Shown in pieces: positions 37,096 through 48,216 of a stretch of 64,000 nt of DNA; positions within the stretch are counted from its first letter, which is position 1, and each line of letters begins with the position of its first letter. The notes under the pieces are model-generated. The model searched no databases. It was given only the letters and a program-made list of their open reading frames with translations, and was not told the origin of the DNA. Source of the DNA: Flavobacteriaceae bacterium Ap0902 (GTDB lineage: Bacteria > Bacteroidota > Bacteroidia > Flavobacteriales > Weeksellaceae); NCBI GenBank assembly GCA_009835005.1, contig WTFG01000003.1:62001-126000 (forward strand), read 5' to 3'. The position numbers were made by a program, and so were the translations under genes.

Positions 37096-37704
37096 ATGAA
37101 AATTATCTGCATTGGTAGAAATTATGAAAAACATGCCAAGGAATTAGGTAATGAAATACCCAAAGAGCCTGTCATTTTCATAAAACCTTCTACAGCTTTA
37201 AATTTAGAAGATGAATTCTACCTGCCTCAATTTAGCCAAGATATTCACTATGAATTGGAATTGGTAATTAGGATTAGTCAAAGTGGAAAGAAAATCCCAG
37301 TAGAAGAAGCTCCTAATTATTTTAAGGAAATTGCTTTGGGAATTGACTTTACAGCAAGAGATTTACAATCCCAATTAAAAAAGAAAGGTTTGCCCTGGGA
37401 GAAAGCCAAAGCTTTTGATAATTCTGCTTTCTTAACACCTTTTAAGCTTATTGATGATCTAAGAAATAATCAGGAAATCAAGTTTAAGCTTCAAAAAAAT
37501 GATGCTATAGTTCAATCAGGAAGCTCTAGAGATATGTTGTTTAAATTTGATGAATTGGTATCTGCATCTTCTAAGTATTTTACTTTAGAACAAGGGGATT
37601 TAATTTATACAGGTACGCCAGAAGGTGTGGGAGCTGTTAAAAAAGGGGATATTCTGAAAGGTAACTTAGAAGGTGATTTAAATTTTGAATTAAAAATAAA
37701 ATAG
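37096..37704 (+). CDS. fumarylacetoacetate hydrolase (FAH) family protein
   Basis: 202-residue minimal FAH-fold protein, from ATG 37096 (MKIICIGRNYEKHAKEL). Metal ligands are in FIKPSTAL, YELELVIRI (Glu pair) and ALGIDFTARDLQ (Asp); the substrate lid motif GTPEGVG is near residue 175. Proteins of this size are FAHD1-like and include acylpyruvase and oxaloacetate decarboxylase activities; they are much shorter than the true fumarylacetoacetase (about 420). It should not be taken as the missing step of the tyrosine pathway. The frame extends upstream to 37024 but that part has no family match. Confidence 0.87.
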   Translation: MKIICIGRNYEKHAKELGNEIPKEPVIFIKPSTALNLEDEFYLPQFSQDIHYELELVIRISQSGKKIPVEEAPNYFKEIALGIDFTARDLQSQLKKKGLPWEKAKAFDNSAFLTPFKLIDDLRNNQEIKFKLQKNDAIVQSGSSRDMLFKFDELVSASSKYFTLEQGDLIYTGTPEGVGAVKKGDILKGNLEGDLNFELKIK

Positions 37705-37739
37705 CCATTCATTTCTAGGTGATAAGAAAGTGAATGGCT
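37703..37739. terminator. bidirectional terminator between FAH and acyl-CoA dehydrogenase genes
   Basis: Stem AGCCATTCA / TGAATGGCT around a 19-nt centre between convergent genes; overlaps the FAH stop by two bases. Confidence 0.65.
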
Positions 37740-37760
37740 AGTTAAAATCATAGTCATTGA

Positions 37761-38903
37761 TTAAGAATCTGCTATAGCTCTAGATATGACTATTTTTTGA
37801 ATTTCTGAAGTTCCTTCATAAATCTGAGTGATTTTAGCATCTCTCATCAATCGTTCTACGTGATATTCTTTTACATAACCATAACCCCCATGAATCTGGA
37901 CAGCTTCTATCGTTGTTTCCATAGCCACTTGAGAAGCTTTTAATTTTGCCATAGCCCCAGATAAATCATAACTTTCATGGTTATCTTTGTCTAATGCAGC
38001 CTTGTATACCAGCATTCTGGCAGCCTCTATGTTCGTATGCATATCTGCTAATTTGAAAGCAATGGCCTGATGCCTCATGATTTCCTTGCCAAATGCTTTT
38101 CTCTCTTGTGCATATTTCAATGCTAATTCGTATGCTCCAGCAGCAATTCCTAAAGCTTGAGCAGCGATTCCTATTCTACCACCAGAAAGTGTTTTCATGG
38201 CAAATTTAAAACCAAATCCATCCTCACCTATTCTATTTTCTTTAGGAACTTTGACATCGGTAAACATTAGGGAATGCGTATCAGATCCTCTGATCCCTAA
38301 TTTATCTTCTTTTGGACCAACCTCAAAACCTTCCATACCTTTTTCTACAATTAGAGCATTGATCCCATGGTGTCCTTTTTCTGGATTTGTTTGGGCTATA
38401 ACTAGATAAATCGAAGCAGAGTTACCATTTGTAATCCAATTTTTGGTACCATTTAACAAATAATAATCTCCTTTATCTTCTGCCGTAGTTCGCTGTGATG
38501 TTGCATCCGAGCCAGCTTCTGGCTCGGACAAACAAAAGGCACCCAACTTCTCACCAGAAGCCAGCGGTTTTAAATATTTTTCTTTCTGTTCTTCTGTACC
38601 ATAAGTTTCTAATCCCCAACAAACTAAGGAATTATTTACAGACATAGCAACAGAACAAGAAGCGTCTATTTTAGATATTTCTTCCATGGCTAAAACATAA
38701 GAAAGCGTATCTAGCCCACTTCCATTATACTTTGGGTCTACCATCATTCCCATAAATCCTAATTCACCCATTTTTTGAATCTGTTCTGTAGGAAATCGCT
38801 GTTCATTATCTCTTTCTATTACACCAGGCAAGCACTCAGATACTGCAAAATCTTTAGCAGCTTGCTTTATCATTCGTTGTTCTTCTGTTAATTTAAAGTC
38901 CAT
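37761..38903 (-). CDS. acyl-CoA dehydrogenase
   Basis: FAD flavoenzyme of 380 residues catalysing the first step of beta-oxidation or branched-chain amino acid breakdown. Signatures are AFCLSEPEAGSD (about 124-135), the FAD-binding WITNG, LGIRGSDTHSL, and the C-terminal RDAKITQIYEGTSEIQKIV, where Glu of YEGTSE acts as base in short-chain enzymes. Similarity to the butyryl-CoA group is strong in style, but chain length specificity is not certain. Single-gene unit on the minus strand; converges with the FAH gene at a shared terminator. Confidence 0.94.
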   Translation of the reverse strand: MDFKLTEEQRMIKQAAKDFAVSECLPGVIERDNEQRFPTEQIQKMGELGFMGMMVDPKYNGSGLDTLSYVLAMEEISKIDASCSVAMSVNNSLVCWGLETYGTEEQKEKYLKPLASGEKLGAFCLSEPEAGSDATSQRTTAEDKGDYYLLNGTKNWITNGNSASIYLVIAQTNPEKGHHGINALIVEKGMEGFEVGPKEDKLGIRGSDTHSLMFTDVKVPKENRIGEDGFGFKFAMKTLSGGRIGIAAQALGIAAGAYELALKYAQERKAFGKEIMRHQAIAFKLADMHTNIEAARMLVYKAALDKDNHESYDLSGAMAKLKASQVAMETTIEAVQIHGGYGYVKEYHVERLMRDAKITQIYEGTSEIQKIVISRAIADS

Positions 38904-38965
38904 GTTTTAGATAATTTCTTTGCAAATTACAAAATCTTGCTTATAATTTTAACATATTAATTAAA

Positions 38966-38994
38966 AAATCTCCACTTTTTCTAAGTGAAGATTT
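38966..38994 (-). terminator. terminator of the mechanosensitive channel gene
   Basis: Imperfect stem AAATCTCCACTT / AAGTGAAGATTT with a 5-nt loop; the minus strand then runs into six T. Confidence 0.75.
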
Positions 38995-39032
38995 AAAATA
39001 AATTTAGCTTCTGACTGCTATAAGATTTGATT

Positions 39033-39929
39033 CTAACTATTGTTATTAATTTTATCAAAACCAGAAACTAAATGTAAATCTCTTTGTGGAAACGGAATAT
39101 TGAAACCATTTGAATCTAGTGCTTTTTTAGTTGCACGGTTTAAATTCCATTTGGCTTGTAAATAGTTTTCTGTTCTGGTATACCCATACATTGCCAGATT
39201 TACAGAATTATCTCCAAATTCATTAATTTCTAGAACATAATCTCTGTCATCTAGCATTAGAGGTTCATTTTTAAATACCTCCATTAATACTTCTTTAGCT
39301 TTATCAAAATCGTCTTCGTATCCAATTCCGATGCCTATCTCTACCCTTCTAACTCCAAATTTAGAATAGTTCTCTATAGGATTATTAAAAACACTACCAT
39401 TAGGTAAAATAACGGTTCTCATGTCTGGGGTAAGCAAAATGGTTTGCAATACAGATATCTCTTCTACTGTACCCATTTTATCTAAAGATTGTATGTAATC
39501 TCCAACTTTAAAAGGTTTAAAAATTAAAATTAAAATACCTCCAGCTAAATTGGCCAAACTCCCTTGTAATGCCATACCAACACCTACTGCAAGACCACCT
39601 AATAATGCAACAAATGCTGTTACTTGGAATCCCACTGTACTCATAGCCACGAGAATCACAAGGATTTTGAAAATCATTTTAAAGAGACTCTCTATGAATT
39701 TTCTCATAGAAATAGTCATATTAGAGGTGCTCATGGACTTTTGAATCAATTTAGAAATTTTTCCTGCTAACCAAAATCCAACAATTATAATTAAAATGGC
39801 ACCAATTGCCTTTAAACCATATTCAATAGCTGTATCTGCAAGAGTACTTAAATCCCAGTTTCTTAAATTAAAAACATCTGACGATATACCTTCTTCTATA
39901 GTCTTCTGTGTATTTTCCTCTTGAATCAT
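39033..39929 (-). CDS. small-conductance mechanosensitive channel, MscS family
   Basis: 298-residue channel that releases solutes during hypo-osmotic shock. Three hydrophobic helices (about 35-135) include the pore helix with the glycine-alanine pattern AFVALLGGLAVGVGMALQGSLANLAGGI. The cytoplasmic beta-domain follows, with KVGDYIQ, GTVEEISVLQTILLTPDMRTVILPNG, typical of MscS. ATG 39929 (MIQEENTQKT) is preferred; a longer frame begins at 39989. In-plane C-terminal alpha-beta domain ends LHLVSG. Monocistronic. Confidence 0.93.
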   Translation of the reverse strand: MIQEENTQKTIEEGISSDVFNLRNWDLSTLADTAIEYGLKAIGAILIIIVGFWLAGKISKLIQKSMSTSNMTISMRKFIESLFKMIFKILVILVAMSTVGFQVTAFVALLGGLAVGVGMALQGSLANLAGGILILIFKPFKVGDYIQSLDKMGTVEEISVLQTILLTPDMRTVILPNGSVFNNPIENYSKFGVRRVEIGIGIGYEDDFDKAKEVLMEVFKNEPLMLDDRDYVLEINEFGDNSVNLAMYGYTRTENYLQAKWNLNRATKKALDSNGFNIPFPQRDLHLVSGFDKINNNS

Positions 39930-40114
39930 ATAAATAATATTTTTTAAATTTTTACGTCTACCACCAAATCCGTTCCAAAATATGCACAAATTTTAATAAA
40001 ATGGATAATCTGCGATTTTAACATGAAAGTTCATCCTTAATTTACTTAGAATCAATAAGGAATCAAGCTATAAGATTTGATTCTTTTAAAATTTAATTTA
40101 TAAAATAACGAACA

Positions 40115-41140
40115 CTATTTTTTGATAAACTTTTTAGAAACAACACCTTTTGTGGTCTTTATATTTAATAGATAAATCCCACTTGCTAAAGCATTGATAT
40201 CAATTTTACTCTTGGGACCAGATGTAATCACTTTTTGACCAGATACATCATAAATATCTATAGAGCGGATCGTTTCTATGTTATTTAATTCCAACATATT
40301 ATTCAACACAGGATTATTCAATATTTTAATATCCGCTAAATCTTCCATTTCTATAGTAGATAGATTCTGGTTTAAAATCAACATGGTGTTTTGATTTGGA
40401 ACACCAGTATAGAATATATCACCATCCCCATTGATGAATTCACTAGCTGTCATGGTAGACAAATACGGGTCTGTATTATCTCCCATAATTAAATGCGTAT
40501 AACCCACAGGAAGAAAATCTAAAAATCCATTAGAATTATAAACATTCACCGCACTAAATATTCCCATGGCTGGTCCAGAAACATCTTCAAAACTAGCTTC
40601 AGGATAATTTATTTCTGATTGACCAAAGTGAAAAGCAATTTGGTTGCTGCTCTCATATAATCTCAATTGAAAGTTCATATAATCATTAGAGCTATTATTC
40701 TCCCAAATCTCATTCTCAAAACCTAAATTCTTATATTGAAGAATAAAAACTCTTTCACCAGGTTCACCAATGGTAGCATAAGAAACATCGGATACACCAC
40801 CTGTTTGCCCAATCATTTCTGGATCAACAGCATTTCTATCCGCATATTCTGCCACTACGGTGCAAATAATTGGCATCACTTGTGGGAAATCAATCGATGG
40901 CAATAAAAGACCTTCTGTAGTTTCTTGAGTTAGGTATAATCTGTTAAAAGTTTCACCCTCTAACGTGAAATTAAACCCCAAAGGTAATTCACCCTCCAGT
41001 TCCTCCCATACTAATCCATTGGTAATAGAGGTTCCATTTTCTATTTCTATATAAGGAGTTTGCTCTACCTCTAAAGTATATTGAGCATAATTTACAGATA
41101 GACAAAAAATAATAAGTACGAATGTGTAAATCTTTTTCAT
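40115..41140 (-). CDS. secreted protein with T9SS sorting domain
   Basis: 341 residues with signal peptide (KKIYTFVLIIFCLSVNYAQ). The mature region is beta-rich, with GFNFTLEGETFNRLYLTQETTEG and segments about measured values (FILQYKNLGFENEIWENN), resembling secreted proteins of unknown function in the phylum. The C-terminal 75 residues form a type A T9SS sorting domain: RSIDIYDVSGQKVITSG ... ALASGIYLLNIKTTKGVVSKKFIKK. No catalytic motif is recognised. It shares tail architecture with the next two genes but is separated from them by about 440 nt, including a transposon-like element. Confidence 0.8.
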   Translation of the reverse strand: MKKIYTFVLIIFCLSVNYAQYTLEVEQTPYIEIENGTSITNGLVWEELEGELPLGFNFTLEGETFNRLYLTQETTEGLLLPSIDFPQVMPIICTVVAEYADRNAVDPEMIGQTGGVSDVSYATIGEPGERVFILQYKNLGFENEIWENNSSNDYMNFQLRLYESSNQIAFHFGQSEINYPEASFEDVSGPAMGIFSAVNVYNSNGFLDFLPVGYTHLIMGDNTDPYLSTMTASEFINGDGDIFYTGVPNQNTMLILNQNLSTIEMEDLADIKILNNPVLNNMLELNNIETIRSIDIYDVSGQKVITSGPKSKIDINALASGIYLLNIKTTKGVVSKKFIKK

Positions 41141-41364
41141 AGTATTTTATATTATTTCTCAAAGATAGAATTTAATGTATTATGATTGATGCTTTATTTA
41201 ATTAAAAATAATTAGAGATAACATTTATCTATTTCTATTCTAACCGCTTATATGCTCATTTAGTTTATCCGATAAACTTATTGTCAGTATCAAAATATGC
41301 ATTTCAATGCTTAAATTAAATACACGTCTGTTTAAGTTTAATAAACAAATGGTAACTTAAAAAA

Positions 41365-41494
41365 GTAGCCGTCTCAAAATCTTAAAATACTGATCATCCT
41401 AAACTTAATTCAGAATTTAAATAATTTGATAATGAAATTTATGAGACCGAGTAATGAAATCAGTGTTACAAAAGTGGTGTTTTGAGAAAGCTAC
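41365..41494. mobile_element. MITE-like element, 130 bp, imperfect terminal inverted repeats
   Basis: Ends are GTAGCcgTCTCAAAA at 41365 and, on the other strand from 41494, GTAGCttTCTCAAAA: 13 of 15 match. Both sides also carry ACTGAT about 30 bases in. No reading frame lies inside. This pattern suits a non-autonomous element or the ends of a deleted IS. No target duplication is obvious. The rest of the gap (41141-41364) is AT-rich with nothing I can identify. Confidence 0.45.
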
Positions 41495-41510
41495 CATCAA
41501 TTAAATTAAA

Positions 41511-41547
41511 AAAAGAGAAATTAGACCATTTATCTAACTCCTCTTTT
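41511..41547 (-). terminator. terminator of the T9SS cargo pair
   Basis: Long imperfect stem AAAAGAGAAATTAGA / TCTAACTCCTCTTTT with a 7-nt loop; the minus strand continues into a T run. Confidence 0.7.
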
Positions 41548-41579
41548 CAACTGTAATAGATTTAATGTTAATTTATAAG

Positions 41580-43181
41580 CTATTTTTTGATAAACTTCCG
41601 CGTGATTACAACATCTCCCGTATTGATTTGAAGCACATAAACGCCATTAGCCAAATGATTTACTTGAATGACTTCTAGATTAGATTTGGGATCCGTTATG
41701 TTATTAACAAGTTTTCCATCTAGACTAAAAATATTAACCTCTTGGATGCGCTTAGTTGTGACTAAATTTAAATGATCACGAACAGGATTTGGGTATATAC
41801 TAATATTTTCTCTTACCTCCATATCCTCCACAGAAAGGCTTCCCTTATTAATTTGAACATTATCTACTCTCAAAGCATAACTTTCTGTAGTCATAGGAGA
41901 CACATTCCCAAATGCTACATAAACTATCCCGCCTGGGTGGTTTTCAAATGTAGCAGTAATTGTATTATAACCTGGTACAATATCAAATGACTGTGTTTCT
42001 GACGGATAAGTTCCCACCTCATTAGATGTAGTGAGTCCTATTTTTAAAAGTCCGGAATCCGCAGCACCATTGGTAAAGGCTGCATCGAACATGAGCTCAA
42101 TAGGTTCATTTTCACCTATTACAATAGGATAACTATACAACCATTTGTTTGTCTCTGAAGAGGAGGATGTATTACTAAATATATACCCTTCCCCTTCAAA
42201 AGCTAAATCACTGTTAACCCCCATAATCCAAGTATCAGAAGTCCATCCGTCAGAGTCATACTCACCATAGTTCTCTACTGTAGGTTCAAAACTATGCTTA
42301 TAGGGCAGCGCAGAAGGTGTGAAAATAGATTTAGGTCCCGTCCATCCAGAGCCACAATCAGCATTTTTCACAAACATTTGATATCGGGTACCTAATTCCA
42401 TATCTGTAAATAACTTGGTGTTTTCTGCTATGGTCCCATTAGAAGTTACAGGTACATTAAAAGTGGTTACCCCAATATTATACAATTGAACATTATCCAT
42501 AGCGTCCCATGAAACGGTAAAGGAAATGTTGTCTGCATTAGGGTTAGATAAATAACTATTGGCGTTAATTACAGAAGAAAATGTTTCTACACTAGGCGCA
42601 TAGCAGTCTTCAGATGTAGAAATATACACATCATCCAATGCTAAGAAATAACCTCCATTTGTCTCATTAACAAAAGCCAAATATACGCTTTGCCCAGAGT
42701 AAGCAGATAAATCTAAGGTTCGGCTGTTAAATTCATATGCTTGCTCCCCTTCTACTACTAGTAAATTGGTAAAACTCTCCATCTCTGCAGTGGTGGTAGA
42801 TATTTTTACAGCGTACGTATCTTGGGCGGTACTATCATAACTTTTGGCTTTCCAATACAGCGTAGGGCTACCGTCTGTAGGGATTTCTATGGGTGGAGAA
42901 ATTAACCAATCATTAGCCGGTTCTCCATTCATATAAAAAGAGGTACTAAAAGCAATCTTATTGTCATAAAAATCATAAAATTGTATCCAAGCCTCCTCAT
43001 TAAATTCCGGTACTGGCATCCAGTCTTCTATAGGGTTTTGATCTGCGTTGATTGTGGTCCAGTCACTAATGGGACCATTGTTATTCTCGAACCCAGAACT
43101 AAATACCTGAGCATTTATTCCTACACTAAACCCTACCAATAACGCAGGGATTATTATGTTTTTAAATTGAATATTCTTCAT
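41580..43181 (-). CDS. secreted choice-of-anchor J protein with T9SS sorting domain
   Basis: 533-residue exported protein: signal peptide (ending GINAQ), a cleaved-adhesin/choice-of-anchor J domain (about 25-190) with GFENNNGPISDWTTINADQ and ALDDVYISTSEDCYAP, a fibronectin-like linker (about 195-290, FTVSWDAMDNVQLYNIGV), a second jelly-roll domain (about 300-445, ending ALRVDNVQI) and a type A T9SS tail (ISIYPNPVRDHLNLV ... VYVLQINTGDVVITRKFIKK). Likely cell-surface glycan- or protein-binding. It starts 3 nt after the stop of the upstream T9SS gene, so both are one operon. Ligand unknown. Confidence 0.87.
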   Translation of the reverse strand: MKNIQFKNIIIPALLVGFSVGINAQVFSSGFENNNGPISDWTTINADQNPIEDWMPVPEFNEEAWIQFYDFYDNKIAFSTSFYMNGEPANDWLISPPIEIPTDGSPTLYWKAKSYDSTAQDTYAVKISTTTAEMESFTNLLVVEGEQAYEFNSRTLDLSAYSGQSVYLAFVNETNGGYFLALDDVYISTSEDCYAPSVETFSSVINANSYLSNPNADNISFTVSWDAMDNVQLYNIGVTTFNVPVTSNGTIAENTKLFTDMELGTRYQMFVKNADCGSGWTGPKSIFTPSALPYKHSFEPTVENYGEYDSDGWTSDTWIMGVNSDLAFEGEGYIFSNTSSSSETNKWLYSYPIVIGENEPIELMFDAAFTNGAADSGLLKIGLTTSNEVGTYPSETQSFDIVPGYNTITATFENHPGGIVYVAFGNVSPMTTESYALRVDNVQINKGSLSVEDMEVRENISIYPNPVRDHLNLVTTKRIQEVNIFSLDGKLVNNITDPKSNLEVIQVNHLANGVYVLQINTGDVVITRKFIKK

Positions 43182-43184
43182 GAA

Positions 43185-43994
43185 TTATTTTTTTATAATT
43201 TTTTTAGTGAAGAATTCATTTGTTGTTTTAATCTTAAGAATATAAACACCTTTAGGTAAATCACTCACATTAATTTTGTGGGCATTAGCATTTTTAATTA
43301 ATTGTCCATTAATAGAATAAATATCAATATTTTCTATTTCACCGTCCACTTTAATATTTATAAAATCTTCAACAGGATTTGGATATATGGATAATTTAAC
43401 ATTAGATGCAAAATCATTTACCCCAAGAGAACCTGCTTTGATCATGATGTCGTCTAATAATAAAACAAATTGCTCATCAGAATTATAATGCCTAAATACT
43501 AATTGAACTGTCTGTCCTGCGAAGTCAGAGATATCTAATGCTGCTTGTTGCGCTGTGTCTATCCCCAAAAAGTTTTGCTCATATACTGGATTCCAAGATT
43601 GGTCAAAACCATTAAATTCATTGACAATATATAGAGCAAAATTATGATCATTCATAAAGTCTACATTGGTGCCAATCAAAAATTCTAAATTTAATTGCTT
43701 ATCTGCTGGGAGTTCAATTGCTGGTGATACCAATATGTTATCGGGATATAGCGGCCCTTCTGGATCAAAACTATAACTGAAAGAACCCGCCATCAAGGTA
43801 CCATCAGGACCCCAACCTTGCTCCTCTGCTTGTGCACTACTGCTTACGATAGACCAGTTTTCACCGTCACCATCTAAATCTTCTACAACCCATTCACTTA
43901 GATCTCCCTCAAAGTCAACTTGATAAATAGTTTCTTCTTGTGCTGTTACAAAAAGCATCATGGTAGATGCTAATAAAGTAAAAGTCTTTTTCAT
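43185..43994 (-). CDS. secreted choice-of-anchor J protein with T9SS sorting domain (short)
   Basis: 269 residues: signal peptide (KKTFTLLASTMMLFVTAQ), one jelly-roll choice-of-anchor J domain (YQVDFEGDLSEWVVEDLDGDGENW ... VLLLDDIMIKAGS) and a T9SS sorting domain (LSIYPNPVEDFINIK ... GVYILKIKTTNEFFTKKIIKK). Its domain is a single-unit version of the module in the downstream gene, and the two genes lie 3 nt apart, so they probably form an operon and may have arisen by duplication. No enzymatic residues are recognised. Confidence 0.85.
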   Translation of the reverse strand: MKKTFTLLASTMMLFVTAQEETIYQVDFEGDLSEWVVEDLDGDGENWSIVSSSAQAEEQGWGPDGTLMAGSFSYSFDPEGPLYPDNILVSPAIELPADKQLNLEFLIGTNVDFMNDHNFALYIVNEFNGFDQSWNPVYEQNFLGIDTAQQAALDISDFAGQTVQLVFRHYNSDEQFVLLLDDIMIKAGSLGVNDFASNVKLSIYPNPVEDFINIKVDGEIENIDIYSINGQLIKNANAHKINVSDLPKGVYILKIKTTNEFFTKKIIKK

Positions 43995-44146
43995 ATATTA
44001 TATTTTAAAATTTCATCAATAATACGAAATATATACCTAAACCTAACAAACATTGTCAAATTACTATGCATAAATTTATTTTAGCATAAAATATTTCTTT
44101 AAATTTACATTTTATTAACGGGTCATATTAAATTATATCCATAAAA

Positions 44147-44173
44147 AAACCGCCTCATTGATTGAAGCGGTTT
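44147..44173 (-). terminator. terminator of the rpsF-rpsR-rplI operon
   Basis: Stem AAACCGC / GCGGTTT with a 13-nt centre that can pair partly; on the minus strand followed by T7. Confidence 0.85.
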
Positions 44174-44205
44174 CTTAAAAATATTATTTTATGAATATCC
44201 TATGC

Positions 44206-44652
44206 TTACTCTGGAACAACGTCAAAGGTAAATTCATACTCTACATCTCTATGTGGCTTTACCAAACCGTGGTAGTGACCTAAACGTTTGATGTTTTTAC
44301 CTAGAATCTGAACATGTTTGCGTTCAACTTCTACACCATTTTTGTTTAAATATTTAGTAAGGTCTATATTGTTAATAGATCCAAAAAGTTTATCACCTTC
44401 TCCCACTTTTGCTAGAATAGTGATTTCTAAACCTTGCATAGATTCTACAATAGCGTTTGCTTTGGCGATAGCAGCCTCTTCTATTTCTTTTCTTTCATCA
44501 AGAATCTGATTTAATTCCTCCATGTTAGCTGGAATGGCTAATTTCGCTTTCTTTTGTGGAATTAAAAAGTTTCTTGCATAACCCGGCTTCACGTTTACCA
44601 CTTCGTATTCAAAACCAAGATTTTCTATATCTTCTTGTAATATGACTTTCAT
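44206..44652 (-). CDS. rplI: 50S ribosomal protein L9
   Basis: 148 residues. The N-terminal domain carries the L9 signature (KVILQEDIENLGFEYEVVNVKPGYARNFLIP, given as landmark pieces: NLGFEYEVVNVKPGYARNF), a long central helix (about 40-75) and the C-terminal domain with GDKLFGSINNIDL. It binds 23S rRNA at the base of the L1 stalk. Last gene of the three-gene rpsF-rpsR-rplI operon, 22 nt after rpsR, followed by the operon terminator. Confidence 0.98.
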   Translation of the reverse strand: MKVILQEDIENLGFEYEVVNVKPGYARNFLIPQKKAKLAIPANMEELNQILDERKEIEEAAIAKANAIVESMQGLEITILAKVGEGDKLFGSINNIDLTKYLNKNGVEVERKHVQILGKNIKRLGHYHGLVKPHRDVEYEFTFDVVPE

Positions 44653-44674
44653 AATCTTTTGTGTTTTGGGTTAA

Positions 44675-44977
44675 TTATTTCAATAAATCGGTTACGTAAG
44701 GCATGAGTGCCAAGTGACGCGCTCTTTTGATGGCTTTAGCCACTTTTCTTTGATTCTTCAAAGAGGTTCCTGTATATCTGCGTGGTAAAATTTTACCTTG
44801 TTCGTTTACAAACTGTAATAAAAACTCTGGGTCTTTATAATCTATGTATTTGATACCATATTTTTTGAAACGATCAAACATTTCTGATGTTTGTGTTTCG
44901 ATATCAATCGGTGTTAAATATCTTATTTCTGATTCACCGCCTTCAGCGACTTTTTTCGCCATGTCATCAATTGCCAT
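44675..44977 (-). CDS. rpsR: 30S ribosomal protein S18
   Basis: 100 residues with the S18 core in its C-terminal two-thirds: [52 protein letters not shown]. It forms a dimer with S6 on the 30S platform. The N-terminal 25 residues ([23 protein letters not shown]) are longer than in E. coli, as is usual in Bacteroidota. Middle gene of the operon, 13 nt after rpsF. Confidence 0.98.
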   Translation of the reverse strand: MAIDDMAKKVAEGGESEIRYLTPIDIETQTSEMFDRFKKYGIKYIDYKDPEFLLQFVNEQGKILPRRYTGTSLKNQRKVAKAIKRARHLALMPYVTDLLK

Positions 44978-44990
44978 AATTTCTTATTTT

Positions 44991-45335
44991 TTATTTGTTA
45001 GACGATGCTTTTAATTTCTCTCTTCTCTTCTCTGCCCATTCTATACCGTGCTTATCTAATTTAACGGTAAGGAAACGCAATACACGCTCATCTCTCTTGA
45101 ATAATAATTCAAGTTCTCCAACGATGCTACCATCTGCTTTAAATTCTACTAAATGGTAAAATCCATTTCTCTTTAATTGGATTTGATATGCAAGTTTTCT
45201 TAGCCCCCAATTCTCTTGGTGAACAATTTCTGCATCTTTTGACTTTAAGAAGTCCTCGAACTTTTTAACTGCTTCCTCCACCTGGCTATCAGATAGAACG
45301 GGAGTTAAAATGAAAACAGTTTCGTAATGATTCAT
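44991..45335 (-). CDS. rpsF: 30S ribosomal protein S6
   Basis: 114 residues; S6 signature [21 protein letters not shown] at the start and the RNA/S18-binding strand with [10 protein letters not shown] and GFYHLVEF. First gene of the operon. In many bacteria the S6-S18 complex represses this operon through an mRNA leader; the leader here would be short (about 20 nt if the TATTTTTG box is used), and I could not see a convincing S6-S18 binding motif. Confidence 0.98.
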   Translation of the reverse strand: MNHYETVFILTPVLSDSQVEEAVKKFEDFLKSKDAEIVHQENWGLRKLAYQIQLKRNGFYHLVEFKADGSIVGELELLFKRDERVLRFLTVKLDKHGIEWAEKRREKLKASSNK

Positions 45336-45359
45336 TTATATAAATTTTAATTTGGATTG

Positions 45360-45367
45360 CAAAAATA
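45360..45367 (-). promoter_or_regulatory. -7 promoter box of the rpsF operon
   Basis: TATTTTTG on the minus strand matches TAnnTTTG, 24 nt before the rpsF start. The -33 box is not clear. Confidence 0.5.
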
Positions 45368-45540
45368 TAACAATTATTTTAAATGAGAAAATGGTTTTCA
45401 TATTTTATTCCTGTTAAGTACCTAATTATGAAAGTTCTTACTTGATTTCATTTCTTTTATCCTTGCTTCAATTTTAATCTGAATTTGTTTCTTAGTTTTT
45501 CTTTTAGATTAACTTTTTATGTTATTGTATATGGTTGCAG

Positions 45541-45706
45541 CTGGGATTGTAAGCAGGATTGCGGCCAGGATAGGATTAAGTAGCCCGCAGGGAGGATGTG
45601 CTGACAAAATGCGGCATAAAAGAGTGGAACGGTAGAGGAACTCCTTTTATGCCGATATTTTGTCAGCAGACTGCAGAGGACTACTTAGGATAGCCTGATC
45701 TGCCGC
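45541..45706. repeat. GC-rich long-hairpin element, REP-like or structured RNA, unidentified
   Basis: A non-coding block clearly richer in G+C than its surroundings. Nested complementary arms: GCGGC 45561/GCCGC 45702, CAGG/CCTG, TAAGTAG 45577/CTACTTA 45681, GCAG 45587/CTGC 45671, GCTGACAAAAT 45600/ATTTTGTCAGC 45657 and GGCATAAAAG 45613/CTTTTATGCC 45644. Together about 40 pairs form one 146-nt imperfect hairpin with internal loops. GAGGA occurs three times in unpaired positions (45592, 45635, 45676). A GGGATTGTAAGCAGGATTG stretch precedes it. No frame is supported. It may be a repetitive palindrome or a small RNA; strand unknown. Confidence 0.7.
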
Positions 45707-45719
45707 CCTAAAATTAAAT

Positions 45720-45746
45720 AACGCCCTAGAAATTATCTAGAGCGTT
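45720..45746 (-). terminator. probable terminator of icd
   Basis: Stem AACGCcCTAGA / TCTAGaGCGTT with a 5-nt loop (one mismatch), 50 nt after the icd stop on the minus strand; T-rich sequence follows. Confidence 0.6.
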
Positions 45747-45796
45747 ATACATTAATATATTGTATATATTTTGATCTTGAGAAAATGTGAAGCGTG

Positions 45797-48028
<2,232 letters not shown>

Positions 48029-48052
48029 CTAATTTTTATGAATTGTATCCTA

Positions 48053-48060
48053 CAAATTTA
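48053..48060 (-). promoter_or_regulatory. -7 promoter box of icd
   Basis: TAAATTTG on the minus strand matches TAnnTTTG, about 31 nt before the start; TTTT lies about 20 nt further upstream. Confidence 0.45.
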
Positions 48061-48216
48061 GTTAAATTCTTCTCTATATTAAAACAATTTAAAATAGATA
48101 ACCTACTATATAAATAAGGGATTAATTTTATAAACTTTCTCTTTCTCTAAACTTTATAAAACTCTTAACGATATTTGGATAAAATATTTAGTAATATTGG
48201 GATAAAATAAACAGAT

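Noticed and set aside
40060-40083. GAATCAA/TTGATTC inverted repeat as terminator
   Set aside because: Lacks a T run in the direction of the adjacent minus-strand gene; weak stem.
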